64,000 bases of DNA from the NCBI RefSeq assembly GCF_003236395.1, contig NZ_POUD01000001.1:1-64000 (forward strand), in the 5' to 3' direction. The notes beneath the pieces are model-generated. The model did not search any database. It saw only the letters and a program-made list of their open reading frames with translations, and was not told where the DNA came from. Position numbers and translations under genes: made by a program. Position 1 is the stretch's first letter. Each line of letters begins with the position of its first letter. Source of the stretch: Nonomuraea aridisoli (GTDB taxonomy: Bacteria; Actinomycetota; Actinomycetes; Streptosporangiales; Streptosporangiaceae). This document shows, piece after piece, positions 24,274 to 32,900 of this stretch.

Positions 24274-25281
24274 ATGAAGAAGTTGCTCGTCCTGGCGATG
24301 GCGCTGACGTTGGCCGCCTGCGGGCAGGTCCCCGCGACGCGGGAGGCCGAGCCGGCCGCGGCGCCGCAGGCCGGGTTCCCGGTCACGGTGAGCAACTGCG
24401 GGCGCACGCTCACCTTCGACAAGCCGCCCGCCAAGGTGGTGACCGGCTACCACCCGGCGCTGGAGACGTTGTTCGCCCTCGGCCTGGGCGACCGGGTCGC
24501 CGGGCGGACGAACTTCTCGGAGAGCGCGTTCCTGCCCGGCCACAAGGAGCCGTACGACAGGATCCCGGAGATCTCTCCGACGATCATGTTGCCGCAGAAG
24601 GAGCTCATGCTGGCCCAGGGAGCGGACTTCGTCCTGGACAACAGCATCGCGAGCTTCGACGCGGCCGGCGGCTACGCCACCGTGGAGGAACTGGACGCCG
24701 CCGGCGCCCCGGTGTACATCATGGGCGGCTGGTGCAGCCCCGAGGCGGCGCTCGAGTTCACCCTCGACGACACCCTCACCGACCTGCGCAACCTCGGCGC
24801 GATCTTCGGCGTCCCCGACCGCGCGGACCAGTTGATCAACGAGCTGCGCGCCGATCTCGACGACGTGCGCGAGCGCGTCGGCGGCCGGCCGCCGGTCAAG
24901 GTGCTGGCCACCGACGGCGGCAAGGGCCCGGTCAACGCGTACGGCGGCGCCGGGGTGACGCACCAGCTGATCACCGCCGCCGGCGGGCAGAACGTGCTGG
25001 CCGACGTCAAGGCCGACTACACCGAGGTGAACCCGGAGGCGATCGCCGCCGCGCAGCCCGACGCCGTCGTGATCAGCGAGTACGCCACGCTGCGCGGCGA
25101 GAAGAAGCCGACCGTGGCGGCCAAGGCCGCCGACACCCTCTCCGTCGCCGCGAACAGCCCCGCCGCGAAGGACGACCGGGTGTTCGCGCTGCCCGTGGCG
25201 GCCCAGCATCCCGGCTACCGCAACCTGCTGGCCGTCGTCGACCTCGCCCGCTTCCTGCACCCCGACGCCTTCCAGCGATGA
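24274..25281 (+). CDS. ABC transporter substrate-binding lipoprotein, FecB/BtuF class
   Basis: 335 residues. The lipoprotein signal MKKLLVLAMALTLAAC ends in Cys 16. The domain starts PVTVSNCGRTLTFDKPPAKVVTGYHPALETLFALGLGDRVAG and has the long connecting helix of class III binding proteins for siderophores, haem or cobalamin. I took the ATG at 24274, which fits the signal peptide; an upstream ATG at 24181 adds an unlikely 31 residues. It is coupled by ATGA to the permease. A GTTGC/GCAAC inverted repeat at 24170-24187 may be a metal-regulator site. Confidence 0.92.
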   Translation: MKKLLVLAMALTLAACGQVPATREAEPAAAPQAGFPVTVSNCGRTLTFDKPPAKVVTGYHPALETLFALGLGDRVAGRTNFSESAFLPGHKEPYDRIPEISPTIMLPQKELMLAQGADFVLDNSIASFDAAGGYATVEELDAAGAPVYIMGGWCSPEAALEFTLDDTLTDLRNLGAIFGVPDRADQLINELRADLDDVRERVGGRPPVKVLATDGGKGPVNAYGGAGVTHQLITAAGGQNVLADVKADYTEVNPEAIAAAQPDAVVISEYATLRGEKKPTVAAKAADTLSVAANSPAAKDDRVFALPVAAQHPGYRNLLAVVDLARFLHPDAFQR

Positions 25282-26348
25282 GCGCGCAAAAGACGCCGGC
25301 CGCTCGCGGGAACGGCCGGTTCGCCCTGCTCGTCGCCGTGCTGGCCGTGTCGGTGGTCGCCTCGACGTGGCTGGCCGTCAGCATCGGCGCGGTGCACGTC
25401 GCCCTGCCGCAGGCGTGGGCCATCGTCGCCGACCGCCTCGTGCCCGGCCTCGTGCCGCGGACGTGGACGCCCGTGCATGAGCAGATCGTCTGGCAGTTCC
25501 GGCTGCCGCGCGCGTTGCTGGCTCTGCTCGTCGGGGCCGGGCTGGCGGTGGTGGGAGCGGTGCTGCAGGCGCTGGTGCGCAACCCGCTCGCCGACCCGTT
25601 CCTGCTCGGCATCTCCTCAGGGGCGTCGTTCGGCGCGGTGGTCGTGTTCATCATGGGCGCCTCCGCGCTGGGCGGGCTGTCGTTGTCGGCCGCCGCCTTC
25701 GCGGGGGCGCTGCTGGCCCTGGCGCTGGTGTACGTGCTGGCCCAGCGTTCGGGGCGGCTCACGCCGTCGCGGCTGGTGCTGGCCGGGGTGGCGCTGGCGT
25801 ACCTGTTCCAGGCCGCCTACAGCTTCGTGCTGCAGCAGGCGCAGAGCGGGCGGGCGGCTCAGCAGGTGCTGTTCTGGCTGATGGGCAGCCTGGGCGGCGC
25901 CCGCTGGGAGATGTTGCCGCTGCCGTCGGTCGTGCTGGCCGCCGGGCTGACGTACCTGCTGCTGCAACACCGTCCGCTCAACGCGCTCAGCGCCGGCGAG
26001 GAGACGGCCGTCTCGCTGGGCGTGAACGTGCACCGCCTGCGCATCACGCTGTTCGTGCTCACGTCGCTGCTGGTCGGTGTGCTGGTGGCGACGAGCGGCG
26101 CGGTCGCGTTCGTCGGGCTGATCGTGCCGCACGCGGCCCGCCTGCTGGTCGGCGCCGACCACCGCCGGATGTTGCCGGTGACGGCGCTGCTGGGGGCGGC
26201 ATTCCTGCAGCTCGTGGACGTGGCCGCGCGGATGGTGGTCGCGCCGCAGGAGCTGGCCCTCAGCATCGTCACGGCGCTGTTCGGCGTGCCGTTCTTCCTG
26301 TGGCTGCTGCGCCGCCGTTCGGTGGACCGGGCGGTGACCGTCACATGA
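25278..26348 (+). CDS. FecCD-family ABC transporter permease
   Basis: 356 residues with about nine to ten membrane helices. Family motifs are FRLPRALLALLVGAGLAVVGAVLQALVRNPLADPFLLGISSGASFGAVV and the C-terminal cytoplasmic loop VAFVGLIVPHAARLLVGADHRRMLPVTALLGAAFLQLVD. A single permease gene means a homodimer in the membrane, as in BtuC. It imports a metal chelate or corrinoid. Both its start and stop overlap neighbouring genes by 4 bases. Confidence 0.95.
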   Translation: MSAQKTPAARGNGRFALLVAVLAVSVVASTWLAVSIGAVHVALPQAWAIVADRLVPGLVPRTWTPVHEQIVWQFRLPRALLALLVGAGLAVVGAVLQALVRNPLADPFLLGISSGASFGAVVVFIMGASALGGLSLSAAAFAGALLALALVYVLAQRSGRLTPSRLVLAGVALAYLFQAAYSFVLQQAQSGRAAQQVLFWLMGSLGGARWEMLPLPSVVLAAGLTYLLLQHRPLNALSAGEETAVSLGVNVHRLRITLFVLTSLLVGVLVATSGAVAFVGLIVPHAARLLVGADHRRMLPVTALLGAAFLQLVDVAARMVVAPQELALSIVTALFGVPFFLWLLRRRSVDRAVTVT

Positions 26349-27094
26349 GGCTGGACGTCGCCGGCGTGTCCGTGAGCCTCGACGGCCGCCCCATCGTGCA
26401 TGAGGCCGACCTGCGGGTGGACGACCGCGAGTTCGTCGCCCTGGTCGGCCCGAACGGATGCGGCAAGTCCACCCTGCTGCGGACGATCTACCGGGCGCTG
26501 CGGCCCTCGGCCGGGCTCATCAGCGTGGACGGCGACGACGTGCACCGGTTGCCGTGGCGCGAGTCCGCCCGCAGGACCGCCGTGGTGGCCCAGGAGACGC
26601 CCGCCGAGCTCGACTTCACCGTCTGGGAGGTCGTGCTCATGGGCCGCACCCCGTACGGACGCGACGCCGCCGCCGACGAGGAGCGCTGCGCGCGGGCGCT
26701 CGACCGCGTCGGCCTGGCCGGCGCGGAGGACCGCGTCTACGCCACCCTGTCCGGCGGGGAGAAGCAGCGCGCGCTCATCGCCCGCGCCCTGGTGCAGGAG
26801 ACCCGCCTGCTGCTGCTCGACGAGCCCACCTCCAACCTCGACGTCCGCCACCAGCTGGAGATCCTGCACCTGGCGCGCGAGCTGGGCGTCGCCACGCTGG
26901 CCGTGCTGCACGACCTCAACCAGGCGGCCGCGTTCTGCGACCGCCTGTACGTCATGAGCTCCGGCCGCATCGTGGCCGGAGGCCCGCCCGGCGAGGTCCT
27001 CACCCCCGAACTGATCAGCCAGGTGTACGGCGTGCGCGCCGTCCGGCGCACCCAGCTCGTCTTCGAACGTCTCAAGGACGAATCTGAACCCTGA
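26345..27094 (+). CDS. ABC transporter ATP-binding protein, FepC/BtuD class
   Basis: 249 residues. Walker A is GPNGCGKST (about 36-44), the Q-loop is VAQETPAELDFTVWEVVLMGRTPYGR, the signature is LSGGEKQRALIARAL, Walker B is LLLLDEPTSNLD and the switch His is in LHDLNQAAAFCD. It energises the FecCD permease encoded immediately upstream. The start ATG 26345 overlaps the permease stop. Confidence 0.95.
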   Translation: MRLDVAGVSVSLDGRPIVHEADLRVDDREFVALVGPNGCGKSTLLRTIYRALRPSAGLISVDGDDVHRLPWRESARRTAVVAQETPAELDFTVWEVVLMGRTPYGRDAAADEERCARALDRVGLAGAEDRVYATLSGGEKQRALIARALVQETRLLLLDEPTSNLDVRHQLEILHLARELGVATLAVLHDLNQAAAFCDRLYVMSSGRIVAGGPPGEVLTPELISQVYGVRAVRRTQLVFERLKDESEP

Positions 27095-27117
27095 GGGCGC
27101 CGGCCGCGTACCCAGGC

Positions 27118-27588
27118 ATGAGAGCCGCACCGACAGCTGGGTTCAACGTGAGACTTCCACTGCACCGATTACGAGCCGTCGCCGCCTGCTGCCTGACCGC
27201 CCTGGGGGTGGGCCTGGCCGTGGCGTCGTTCCAGGGTTCCGAGCCGACGAGCGCCGGCGGCCACGACCACCACGCCGCCGCGCCGGAGACACGTCCGCCG
27301 GTGGACATGGACCGCATCGTCGCCGCCACGCGTTGCCCGCGACCGCAGGAGCAGGGCCGGGCCGCCGACTACCGGCAGGTCGTGTGCCAGTCGCCGCAGG
27401 GCCGCTACACGATCATGACCTTCGCCACTGCGGCCGGCAAGGACGCCTGGCTGGAGGCGGCGCAGCCGTACGGCGGGACGTACCTCGTCGGCGACCGCTG
27501 GGCGGTCGTCGCCACCCCGGCCCTGCTCGGCGACCTCCGCGCCGAGCTGGGCGGCGAGCTCCGCGAACACGGCCACCACGGCCCCTGA
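27118..27588 (+). CDS. small secreted or membrane-anchored protein, unknown function
   Basis: 156 residues. An N-terminal hydrophobic segment (LRAVAACCLTALGVGLAVASF, about 18-38) is followed by an exposed part with His-rich GGHDHHAAA, then a folded-looking domain holding two cysteines (ATRCPRP and QVVCQSPQGRYTIMTF) and ending in EHGHHGP. I do not recognise a family. It lies 23 bases after the metal-chelate importer ATPase, so it may belong to the same operon and handle the same metal. An internal GTG at 27148 is an alternative start. Confidence 0.7.
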   Translation: MRAAPTAGFNVRLPLHRLRAVAACCLTALGVGLAVASFQGSEPTSAGGHDHHAAAPETRPPVDMDRIVAATRCPRPQEQGRAADYRQVVCQSPQGRYTIMTFATAAGKDAWLEAAQPYGGTYLVGDRWAVVATPALLGDLRAELGGELREHGHHGP

Positions 27589-27591
27589 CCT

Positions 27592-28299
27592 CTAGACGAG
27601 GCGGGTGACGAGGCCGGTGTCGAGGGAGTAGTAGGCTCCGACGATCTTGAGTCTGCCCCTGGCGACCTGGCGGGCGAGCAGTTGGTCGGCCTTGAGGTCG
27701 GCGACGACGCCGACGGTGTTGAGCTTGGTCATGTTCTCCACGTCGCCGTCGGCGCGTTCGTACGCGGGGCGCAGGGCTTCGACGATGTCCTGGAGGCGGC
27801 CGGGAAGTCTGCGGCCTTCGTCCAGGGCGTGGGCGGCGGCCGAGATCGCGCCGCAGCGCTGGTGGCCCAGCACCACGACCAGGGGGACGTCCAGCTCGGC
27901 GGGGCCGTACTCGATCGCTCCCGACACGAGCGGGTCGATGGTCTGGGCGGCGCTGCGCACCGTGAGCAGGTCGCCGAGGCCCGCGTCGAAGACGAGCTCG
28001 GGGGCCACGCGCGAGTCGATGCACGACACCACCGTCGCGTACGGCTCCTGCTTGTCCGCCACCTCGTCACGCCGGGCGCGGTCCTGGTGCGGGTGGAGGA
28101 CCTTGCCGGAGGCCCAGCGGCGGTTGCCCCGCCGGAGCTCCGCCCACGCCCCGGCCGGCGTGGGGCGGCGGACGGCGGCCGCGGCGGGAGCGGCGCCCAA
28201 GAGCAGGCCGGCGGTGAGGAGCCCGGTGGTGCGCAGGACCGCGCGGCGGTTCACGGCGTGCGCGTTCATGGATCGCGTACGATCCGGCGTCTTCGGCAT
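27592..28299 (-). CDS. beta-class carbonic anhydrase with Tat export signal
   Basis: 235 residues. The N-terminus MPKTPDRTRSMNAHAVNRRAVLRTTGLL carries a twin-arginine motif followed by a hydrophobic core ending in AAPAAAAV. The enzyme domain has zinc ligands in VVSCIDSRVAPE (Cys, Asp/Arg dyad) and GHQRCGAI (His, Cys). It interconverts CO2 and bicarbonate, here outside the membrane. The start ATG 28299 has GGGGAG upstream; ATG 28269 would also keep the Tat signal. It is convergent with the small secreted protein gene, 3 bases apart. Confidence 0.92.
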   Translation of the reverse strand: MPKTPDRTRSMNAHAVNRRAVLRTTGLLTAGLLLGAAPAAAAVRRPTPAGAWAELRRGNRRWASGKVLHPHQDRARRDEVADKQEPYATVVSCIDSRVAPELVFDAGLGDLLTVRSAAQTIDPLVSGAIEYGPAELDVPLVVVLGHQRCGAISAAAHALDEGRRLPGRLQDIVEALRPAYERADGDVENMTKLNTVGVVADLKADQLLARQVARGRLKIVGAYYSLDTGLVTRLV

Positions 28300-28467
28300 T
28301 GGCGGGCGCTCCCCGGCTCTCCACGGCCCTACCGGTTGGGGGCCGAGAAGTATCCCAGCACCTCTCCCACCCTTCGCGTAGGGAGAACGTCGAATGACGG
28401 GAGGCGCGACCCGGCACCGATCAGATAGAAATGGGCGAAATGTCATGATGTCTTTCAGAGGAACTCC

Positions 28468-29223
28468 GTGCCCGATCTCTCTGTCCCCGCCGTGCAGGTG
28501 ACGGACCTCACCCAGCGCTTCGGCTCCGTGGTCGCCGTCGACGGTCTCAGCCTGACCATTCCACCTGGGATGTTCTACGGCATCGTGGGCCCCAACGGAG
28601 CCGGCAAGACCACCACCCTCACGGCCGTCTGCGGGCTGCGCGAGCCCACCTCGGGCTCGATCAGAATCGCCGGTCACGACCTGCGGACCGCCCGCGAGAC
28701 CGCCCTGGCCCAGCTCGGCGTCATGATGGACGGGTTGTCGCTGCCCGAGCGGCTGACCGCCACCGAGGTGCTGCGCTACAGCGCCGGCCTGCGCGGGCTG
28801 GACGACGGCTGGCGGGCACGCGCCCGCGACCTGCTGGAGATCCTGGGCCTCGACGCGGTCCGGCGCACGCTGATCGTGGAGTACTCCACCGGCATGCGCA
28901 AGAAGATCAATCTGGCGCTGGCGATGTTGCACCGGCCGCGCGTGCTGGTGCTGGACGAGCCGTTCGAGGCGATCGACCCGGTCTCGGCCCACTCCATCGA
29001 GCAGGTGCTCAAGCAGTACGTCGACGCCGGCGGCACGGTGGTCCTGTCGAGCCACATCATGGACTTCGTCGAGCGCAACTGCCGCCGGGTGGCGGTGGTC
29101 GCCGGTGGGCGGGTGCTGGTCGAAGGGCCGGTCGAAGAGGTGGCCGCGGGATCGACGCTGAACGAGCGGTTCGTGGAGCTGGTCGGCGCCGACCCGGTGC
29201 GTCCGCTGGAGTGGCTGGCATGA
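28468..29223 (+). CDS. ABC exporter ATP-binding protein
   Basis: 251 residues. Walker A is GPNGAGKTT (about 40-48), the signature is degenerate (EYSTGMRKKINLALAML), Walker B is VLVLDEPFEAID and the H-loop is LSSHIMDF. The YSTGMRKK signature is typical of ATPases of drug, bacteriocin or Na+ exporters. The GTG start has AGAGGAA just upstream. It is coupled by a 4-base overlap to the membrane subunit gene that follows. Confidence 0.93.
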   Translation: MPDLSVPAVQVTDLTQRFGSVVAVDGLSLTIPPGMFYGIVGPNGAGKTTTLTAVCGLREPTSGSIRIAGHDLRTARETALAQLGVMMDGLSLPERLTATEVLRYSAGLRGLDDGWRARARDLLEILGLDAVRRTLIVEYSTGMRKKINLALAMLHRPRVLVLDEPFEAIDPVSAHSIEQVLKQYVDAGGTVVLSSHIMDFVERNCRRVAVVAGGRVLVEGPVEEVAAGSTLNERFVELVGADPVRPLEWLA

Positions 29224-30776
29224 CGCGGACGCTGCTCGCGCTCAAGCTGAGCCTCTTCCGCAACGGCCCGCACAACGAGCGCGGATTCAGCCTGGTCTCC
29301 GGTCTGGTCCTGGCCGCGCTGGTGGTCACAGGCGCCGCACTGGCCGGGCGCGGCGTGGTTCAGGAGGGCTGGATCGCGGTGGCGATCACCGTGTGGGGCG
29401 GCATGTGGCTGTTCGGGCCGCTGGCCCAGCCCCGCCACGATCCGTCGGTCATCTCGCGCGAGTGGTTGCGCGGCTACCCGATCCGGCCGTGGCGGCTGGC
29501 CCGCGCCCTGTCGTGGACCGAGCTGCTCGGCGTCGGGCCGCTGATCACGCTGGCGTGCCTGACGTCGCTGGTGGTCCTGGCCGCGCCGGGCGGGCCTGTC
29601 GTGGTGGCGATCGCCGTCGTCGCGGTGGTGGCCCAGCTGTATCTGCTGGTCTGGGCGGGCAAGACCGTGGCGGCGCTGGCGTCCTGGCTGCTGCAGACCC
29701 GGGCCGGGATGACGCTGGCCGCCACGCAGACCGCCGTCATGCTCGCGGTGTCGTTCGCCGGGTGGGTGCCGTTCGCGGCCTGGTTGCTGCCGCGCCTCGG
29801 CGAGGGCGACACCGCCCTGGTCACCCCCTCGCTCGGCGGGCTGCCCGAGCCGGTGGCCGACGTGCTCGCGGCCCTGCCCACCGGCTGGGGGTACGGCGCG
29901 GTCGTCGCCGCCCGCGACGGCGCCGGGCCGGGTGCGGTCGTGCCGCCGGTGGCGGCCTTGCTGGTCGTGGGGGCACTGCTGCAGCTGGGCTGGATCGCGC
30001 TGACGGCTCGCGCCCTGCGCCGGCCGCCGCGCCGGGCCGCGCCGCGGCGGCCTGCCGTACCGGGGCGGGGACTGTCGTTGCCGTTCACGTCGCCGCAGGT
30101 GTCGGCGGTCGTCGCGCGTGAGCTGGCCACGTGGTTGCGTGACCCGGCGCGCGGCGTGGAGCTGCGCAGCGCGTGGCTGACACCGCTGCTGATGGCGCTG
30201 ATCATCGCGTTCACCGACTGGAGCTGGGCTCTGCCGCTGGTGGGTCCGGCGGCGGCGGTGTTCGGCGCGATGGTGGCGATCAACACCTACGCCCTGGACG
30301 GCACGGCGCTGTGGCAGCTGCTCACCACACCGGGGGCGCTCAAGGCGGACGTGCGGGGGCGGATGGCGGCGTGGGCGCTGTTGTTCGGGGTGCCGTCCGT
30401 CGTGCTGGCGGCCGTGTTGTGGGCGGCGAGCGGCTCGCCGCTGGGAGGCGCCGCCGTCTGCGGGGCCGTCGCCGCGGCGGCGGTCGGCTGCGCCGCGGCG
30501 CCGCTGCTCGCGGTCGTGATGCCGGCCGTGGGCACCGACGCCCGCGACCGGGTCTACCCGGGCCAGCAGGCGGGCGACCCGACCGGCGGGCAGATGACGG
30601 TCTTTCCGGTGGTCGGGCTGGCCGGCGTCCTCGGCGCTCTGTGGTGGGCGATGCTCCTGCCGGCCGTCGCCGTCCTGTACGCGGCCCCCGCCCTCACGCT
30701 GCGCCTGCTCCGGCGGCGCGGCACCGCCCTCCTCGACGCCATGGCCTCCCGCGACGCCGCCGCGTCCGTCAGGTGA
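29220..30776 (+). CDS. ABC exporter membrane subunit
   Basis: 518 residues, very hydrophobic, with about 10-12 predicted helices; the largest polar stretch is a basic loop near residues 260-285 (RRPPRRAAPRRPAVPGRG). There is no informative motif. It is coupled to the ATPase by ATGA and so is its membrane partner. Its last 8 bases overlap the end of the convergent CPBP protease gene. Substrate unknown. Confidence 0.85.
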   Translation: MTRTLLALKLSLFRNGPHNERGFSLVSGLVLAALVVTGAALAGRGVVQEGWIAVAITVWGGMWLFGPLAQPRHDPSVISREWLRGYPIRPWRLARALSWTELLGVGPLITLACLTSLVVLAAPGGPVVVAIAVVAVVAQLYLLVWAGKTVAALASWLLQTRAGMTLAATQTAVMLAVSFAGWVPFAAWLLPRLGEGDTALVTPSLGGLPEPVADVLAALPTGWGYGAVVAARDGAGPGAVVPPVAALLVVGALLQLGWIALTARALRRPPRRAAPRRPAVPGRGLSLPFTSPQVSAVVARELATWLRDPARGVELRSAWLTPLLMALIIAFTDWSWALPLVGPAAAVFGAMVAINTYALDGTALWQLLTTPGALKADVRGRMAAWALLFGVPSVVLAAVLWAASGSPLGGAAVCGAVAAAAVGCAAAPLLAVVMPAVGTDARDRVYPGQQAGDPTGGQMTVFPVVGLAGVLGALWWAMLLPAVAVLYAAPALTLRLLRRRGTALLDAMASRDAAASVR

Positions 30777-31410
30777 GGGCGACCGCGAGGATGGGCAGGT
30801 CGAGGACGGCGTGCGCGCCGACGCACAACAGCAGGTTGCGCCGCGCCCAGTAGAGGCCGACGAAGAGCAACGATCCCACGGCGACGACGGTCAGCGTGGT
30901 GATCCCGCCCGAGCCGGGCAGGTGGCCGCCGACGAACAGCGCGTACGACACGAGCGCGGCGAGCCAGGGCCGCCCGGTGAGGTCGATGACCCGTTCCATG
31001 AGGAAGCCGCGGTAGAAGAGCTCCTCGACGACGGCCGCGTTGAGGATCAGGTGGACGCTGCCCACGACCGACAGGCTGGTGATGATCTGCCCCGACTGCG
31101 TCTGCTGGTCGGGGCCCGCGCCGGCGAGGAGGCCGTACAGGGAGTAGGCGATCACCAGGGTCAGGACGGACAGCCCGACGGTGATCAGGACGTCGCGCCC
31201 GCGCGGGGCGCGCAGCCCCACCGACGACGGCGGGCGTCGCTCCACGGCCAGGACGAAGCCCAGCAGCAGCGCGGCGGCGAGCCAGCGCAACGCCAGGATG
31301 ACGCCGAAGTCGAGCCCGCCGAGCAGCCGGTCCACCACCGTGGGGAGATGCCACAGCGCCACGCCGGCGGCCAGCGCCGCCAGGGGCGGGACGCGGACGG
31401 CGGTCTTCAC
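30769..31410 (-). CDS. CPBP-family intramembrane metalloprotease
   Basis: 213 residues with several helices and the CPBP (CAAX protease and bacteriocin-processing) motifs: NAAVVEELFYRGFLMERV (EExxxR), FVGGHLPG (FxxxH) and the later VGAHAVLDLPI (HxxxD). These hold the catalytic metal in the membrane. I chose GTG 31410, which overlaps the stop of the RDD gene and has GGAGGAG upstream. It is the third gene of a PadR-RDD-CPBP operon. Confidence 0.9.
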   Translation of the reverse strand: MKTAVRVPPLAALAAGVALWHLPTVVDRLLGGLDFGVILALRWLAAALLLGFVLAVERRPPSSVGLRAPRGRDVLITVGLSVLTLVIAYSLYGLLAGAGPDQQTQSGQIITSLSVVGSVHLILNAAVVEELFYRGFLMERVIDLTGRPWLAALVSYALFVGGHLPGSGGITTLTVVAVGSLLFVGLYWARRNLLLCVGAHAVLDLPILAVALT

Positions 31411-32105
31411 TTCTCCTCCCGCACGACCTTGGACTCGGTCAGGCGGTCGAGCACCCGCCTGCGGTCGCCCCACACGACGGGCGCCCAGTCCACCCAGGCG
31501 AGCGGCCCGAGCAGCAGGCTGAGCCGCCGTACGACGCCGGTGACCGGGTGGATGCGCAGCCCGGTCTCGGTCACGACGCGGAGCTTCATGAGGCGTTTGC
31601 CGGGTGTCAGGCCGTTCCGCGCCTCCAGCAGGCCCAGCCCGACGATCGACCAGAGCAGGGCGAGCGGAACGCCCAGGCTGTAGAGGAGCCCCGCGTCGTC
31701 ATAGGAGTCGCAGATCATGGTCCCGACGGCCACGCAGCCGTCGCCGATCTCGAAGTACACCCATGGCGGGAACGCCAGCCCGAAGCCGATCCCGGACTCC
31801 ACCGTCCGGACGATCCCCTGGACGAGGAGCGCGATCGTGACGCCGACCAGGGGCAGGTTGTCGATCACGACCGCCACGAAGCGGGCGTCGACGGGCGCAG
31901 GCGGCGCGTCACGTAACTGGGCGAAGGTGGCCGCCGCCTCTTCCGGGCTGCCGAGCCTGCTCAGGGCCTCGGTCAACTCGCCCGCCTCCGCCGCGTCGGA
32001 CAGGTGCTCGCCCAGCTCGGTCTTCGCCCTGTCGCGGGCGGGGCCGGTCAGGTGGCGTCCGACTCTTTCGGTGTAGTCGTCGATGATCTGCCGCTCGTCG
32101 GCCAT
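31407..32105 (-). CDS. RDD family membrane protein with DUF1700-like N-terminal segment
   Basis: 232 residues. The first 70 (IDDYTERVGRHLTGPARDRAKTELGEHLSDA, then LSRLGSPEEAAATFAQL) resemble the HAAS/DUF1700-type helical domain that typically follows PadR regulators. The rest has four helices, with the RDD signature ending in TPGKRLMKLRVVTETG. It overlaps the padR-type gene by 58 bases and shares its operon. This HAAS-type/PadR partnership is a known gene pair whose target is often the membrane protein itself. Confidence 0.88.
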   Translation of the reverse strand: MADERQIIDDYTERVGRHLTGPARDRAKTELGEHLSDAAEAGELTEALSRLGSPEEAAATFAQLRDAPPAPVDARFVAVVIDNLPLVGVTIALLVQGIVRTVESGIGFGLAFPPWVYFEIGDGCVAVGTMICDSYDDAGLLYSLGVPLALLWSIVGLGLLEARNGLTPGKRLMKLRVVTETGLRIHPVTGVVRRLSLLLGPLAWVDWAPVVWGDRRRVLDRLTESKVVREEK

Positions 32106-32488
32106 TCCTGCACCTCACCAAGAGTGTCGAGTAGCTGTCGCATCCCGTCGACCAGGCCGCTCCACTCGACGCGCAACATGCCGAGGTACGCACGGCCGTC
32201 CGACGTGAGGACGTAGTACTTGCGCGGCCTGGCGCGGCCCTCGGCCTCCCAGGACGCGCGGATATGGCCGGAATCCTCCAGCCGGTGCAGCAGCGGGTAG
32301 AGCGTGCCCTCCTTGACCTCCAGGGCCCCCTCGCCCGTCTCCCGCAGCACTTTCAGCAGCTCGTAGCCGTATCGGCGGCGCACGCTGAGGACGGACAGCA
32401 CGGCCAGCTCGGTGGTGCCGCGTGCGAGCTCGCGGCGCAGCCGGGCGATGGTCTCCGATCCCGGCGCCGCCTCTGCGTCCTCGGACAT
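32048..32488 (-). CDS. PadR-family transcriptional regulator
   Basis: 146 residues. The winged helix is TTELAVLSVLSVRRRYGYELLKVLRETGEGALEVKEGTLYPLLHRLEDSGHI, followed by RKYYVLTSDGRAYL and a C-terminal dimerisation helix. First gene of the operon with the RDD and CPBP proteins, and overlapping the former. A perfect 21-bp operator lies 20 bases before its start, so it should repress its own operon. Confidence 0.93.
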   Translation of the reverse strand: MSEDAEAAPGSETIARLRRELARGTTELAVLSVLSVRRRYGYELLKVLRETGEGALEVKEGTLYPLLHRLEDSGHIRASWEAEGRARPRKYYVLTSDGRAYLGMLRVEWSGLVDGMRQLLDTLGEVQEWPTSGRSSTTTPKESDAT

Positions 32489-32507
32489 GACACCACGGTA
32501 CGACCCG

Positions 32508-32528
32508 ATACCTTGCGCGGCAAGGTAT
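32508..32528. promoter_or_regulatory. PadR operator
   Basis: ATACCTTGC-GCG-GCAAGGTAT: two perfect 9-base arms around a 3-base centre, immediately upstream of the padR-type gene. It is of the size and symmetry of PadR sites. Confidence 0.7.
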
Positions 32529-32617
32529 TACACCGAACGAGGTACAGGCATAGAGCGCACCTGCTGGGAAAGAGGCAATCAGCGACGAACCGACCGTCCG
32601 ACACAGAGGAGAAGCCC

Positions 32618-32854
32618 ATGGATCCGACACGGCAGGAGACCGGTGACGTCACCGGGACGCGGGACAAGGACTACAACCTGATCTGGTTCGTCGAGCAGTG
32701 CCTCAGCAACGTGCTGCGGCTGGAGACCTACGTCGCGGACGCCGAACGCACCGGCGACAGTGAGCTGGCCGCGTTCTTCCGCCGCGCCCAGGGCGAAAGC
32801 CGCAAGGGAGCCGAACAGGCCAAGGACCTGCTCCGCAGCCGCCTGGCCGCGTGA
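32618..32854 (+). CDS. small helical protein, unknown function
   Basis: 78 residues, acidic, predicted to form two long helices: YNLIWFVEQCLSNVLRLETYVADAER, a short turn, then DSELAAFFRRAQGESRKGAEQAKDLLRSRL. The pattern looks like one hairpin of a four-helix bundle, but the metal-ligand set of half-ferritins is incomplete, so no function is assigned. AGAGGAG precedes the ATG by 7 bases, and a strong terminator follows, which makes it a convincing single-gene unit. It is divergent from padR. Confidence 0.75.
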   Translation: MDPTRQETGDVTGTRDKDYNLIWFVEQCLSNVLRLETYVADAERTGDSELAAFFRRAQGESRKGAEQAKDLLRSRLAA

Positions 32855-32864
32855 CGTGTGAGAC

Positions 32865-32898
32865 AGGCGCCCGAGCCCGGCCACGGGCTCGGGCGCCT
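32865..32898. terminator. bidirectional terminator between the small helical protein and TetR genes
   Basis: AGGCGCCCGAGCCCG (32865-32879) and CGGGCTCGGGCGCCT (32884-32898) give 15 perfect pairs around a 4-base loop, between convergent stops. Confidence 0.85.
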
Positions 32899-32900
32899 CA

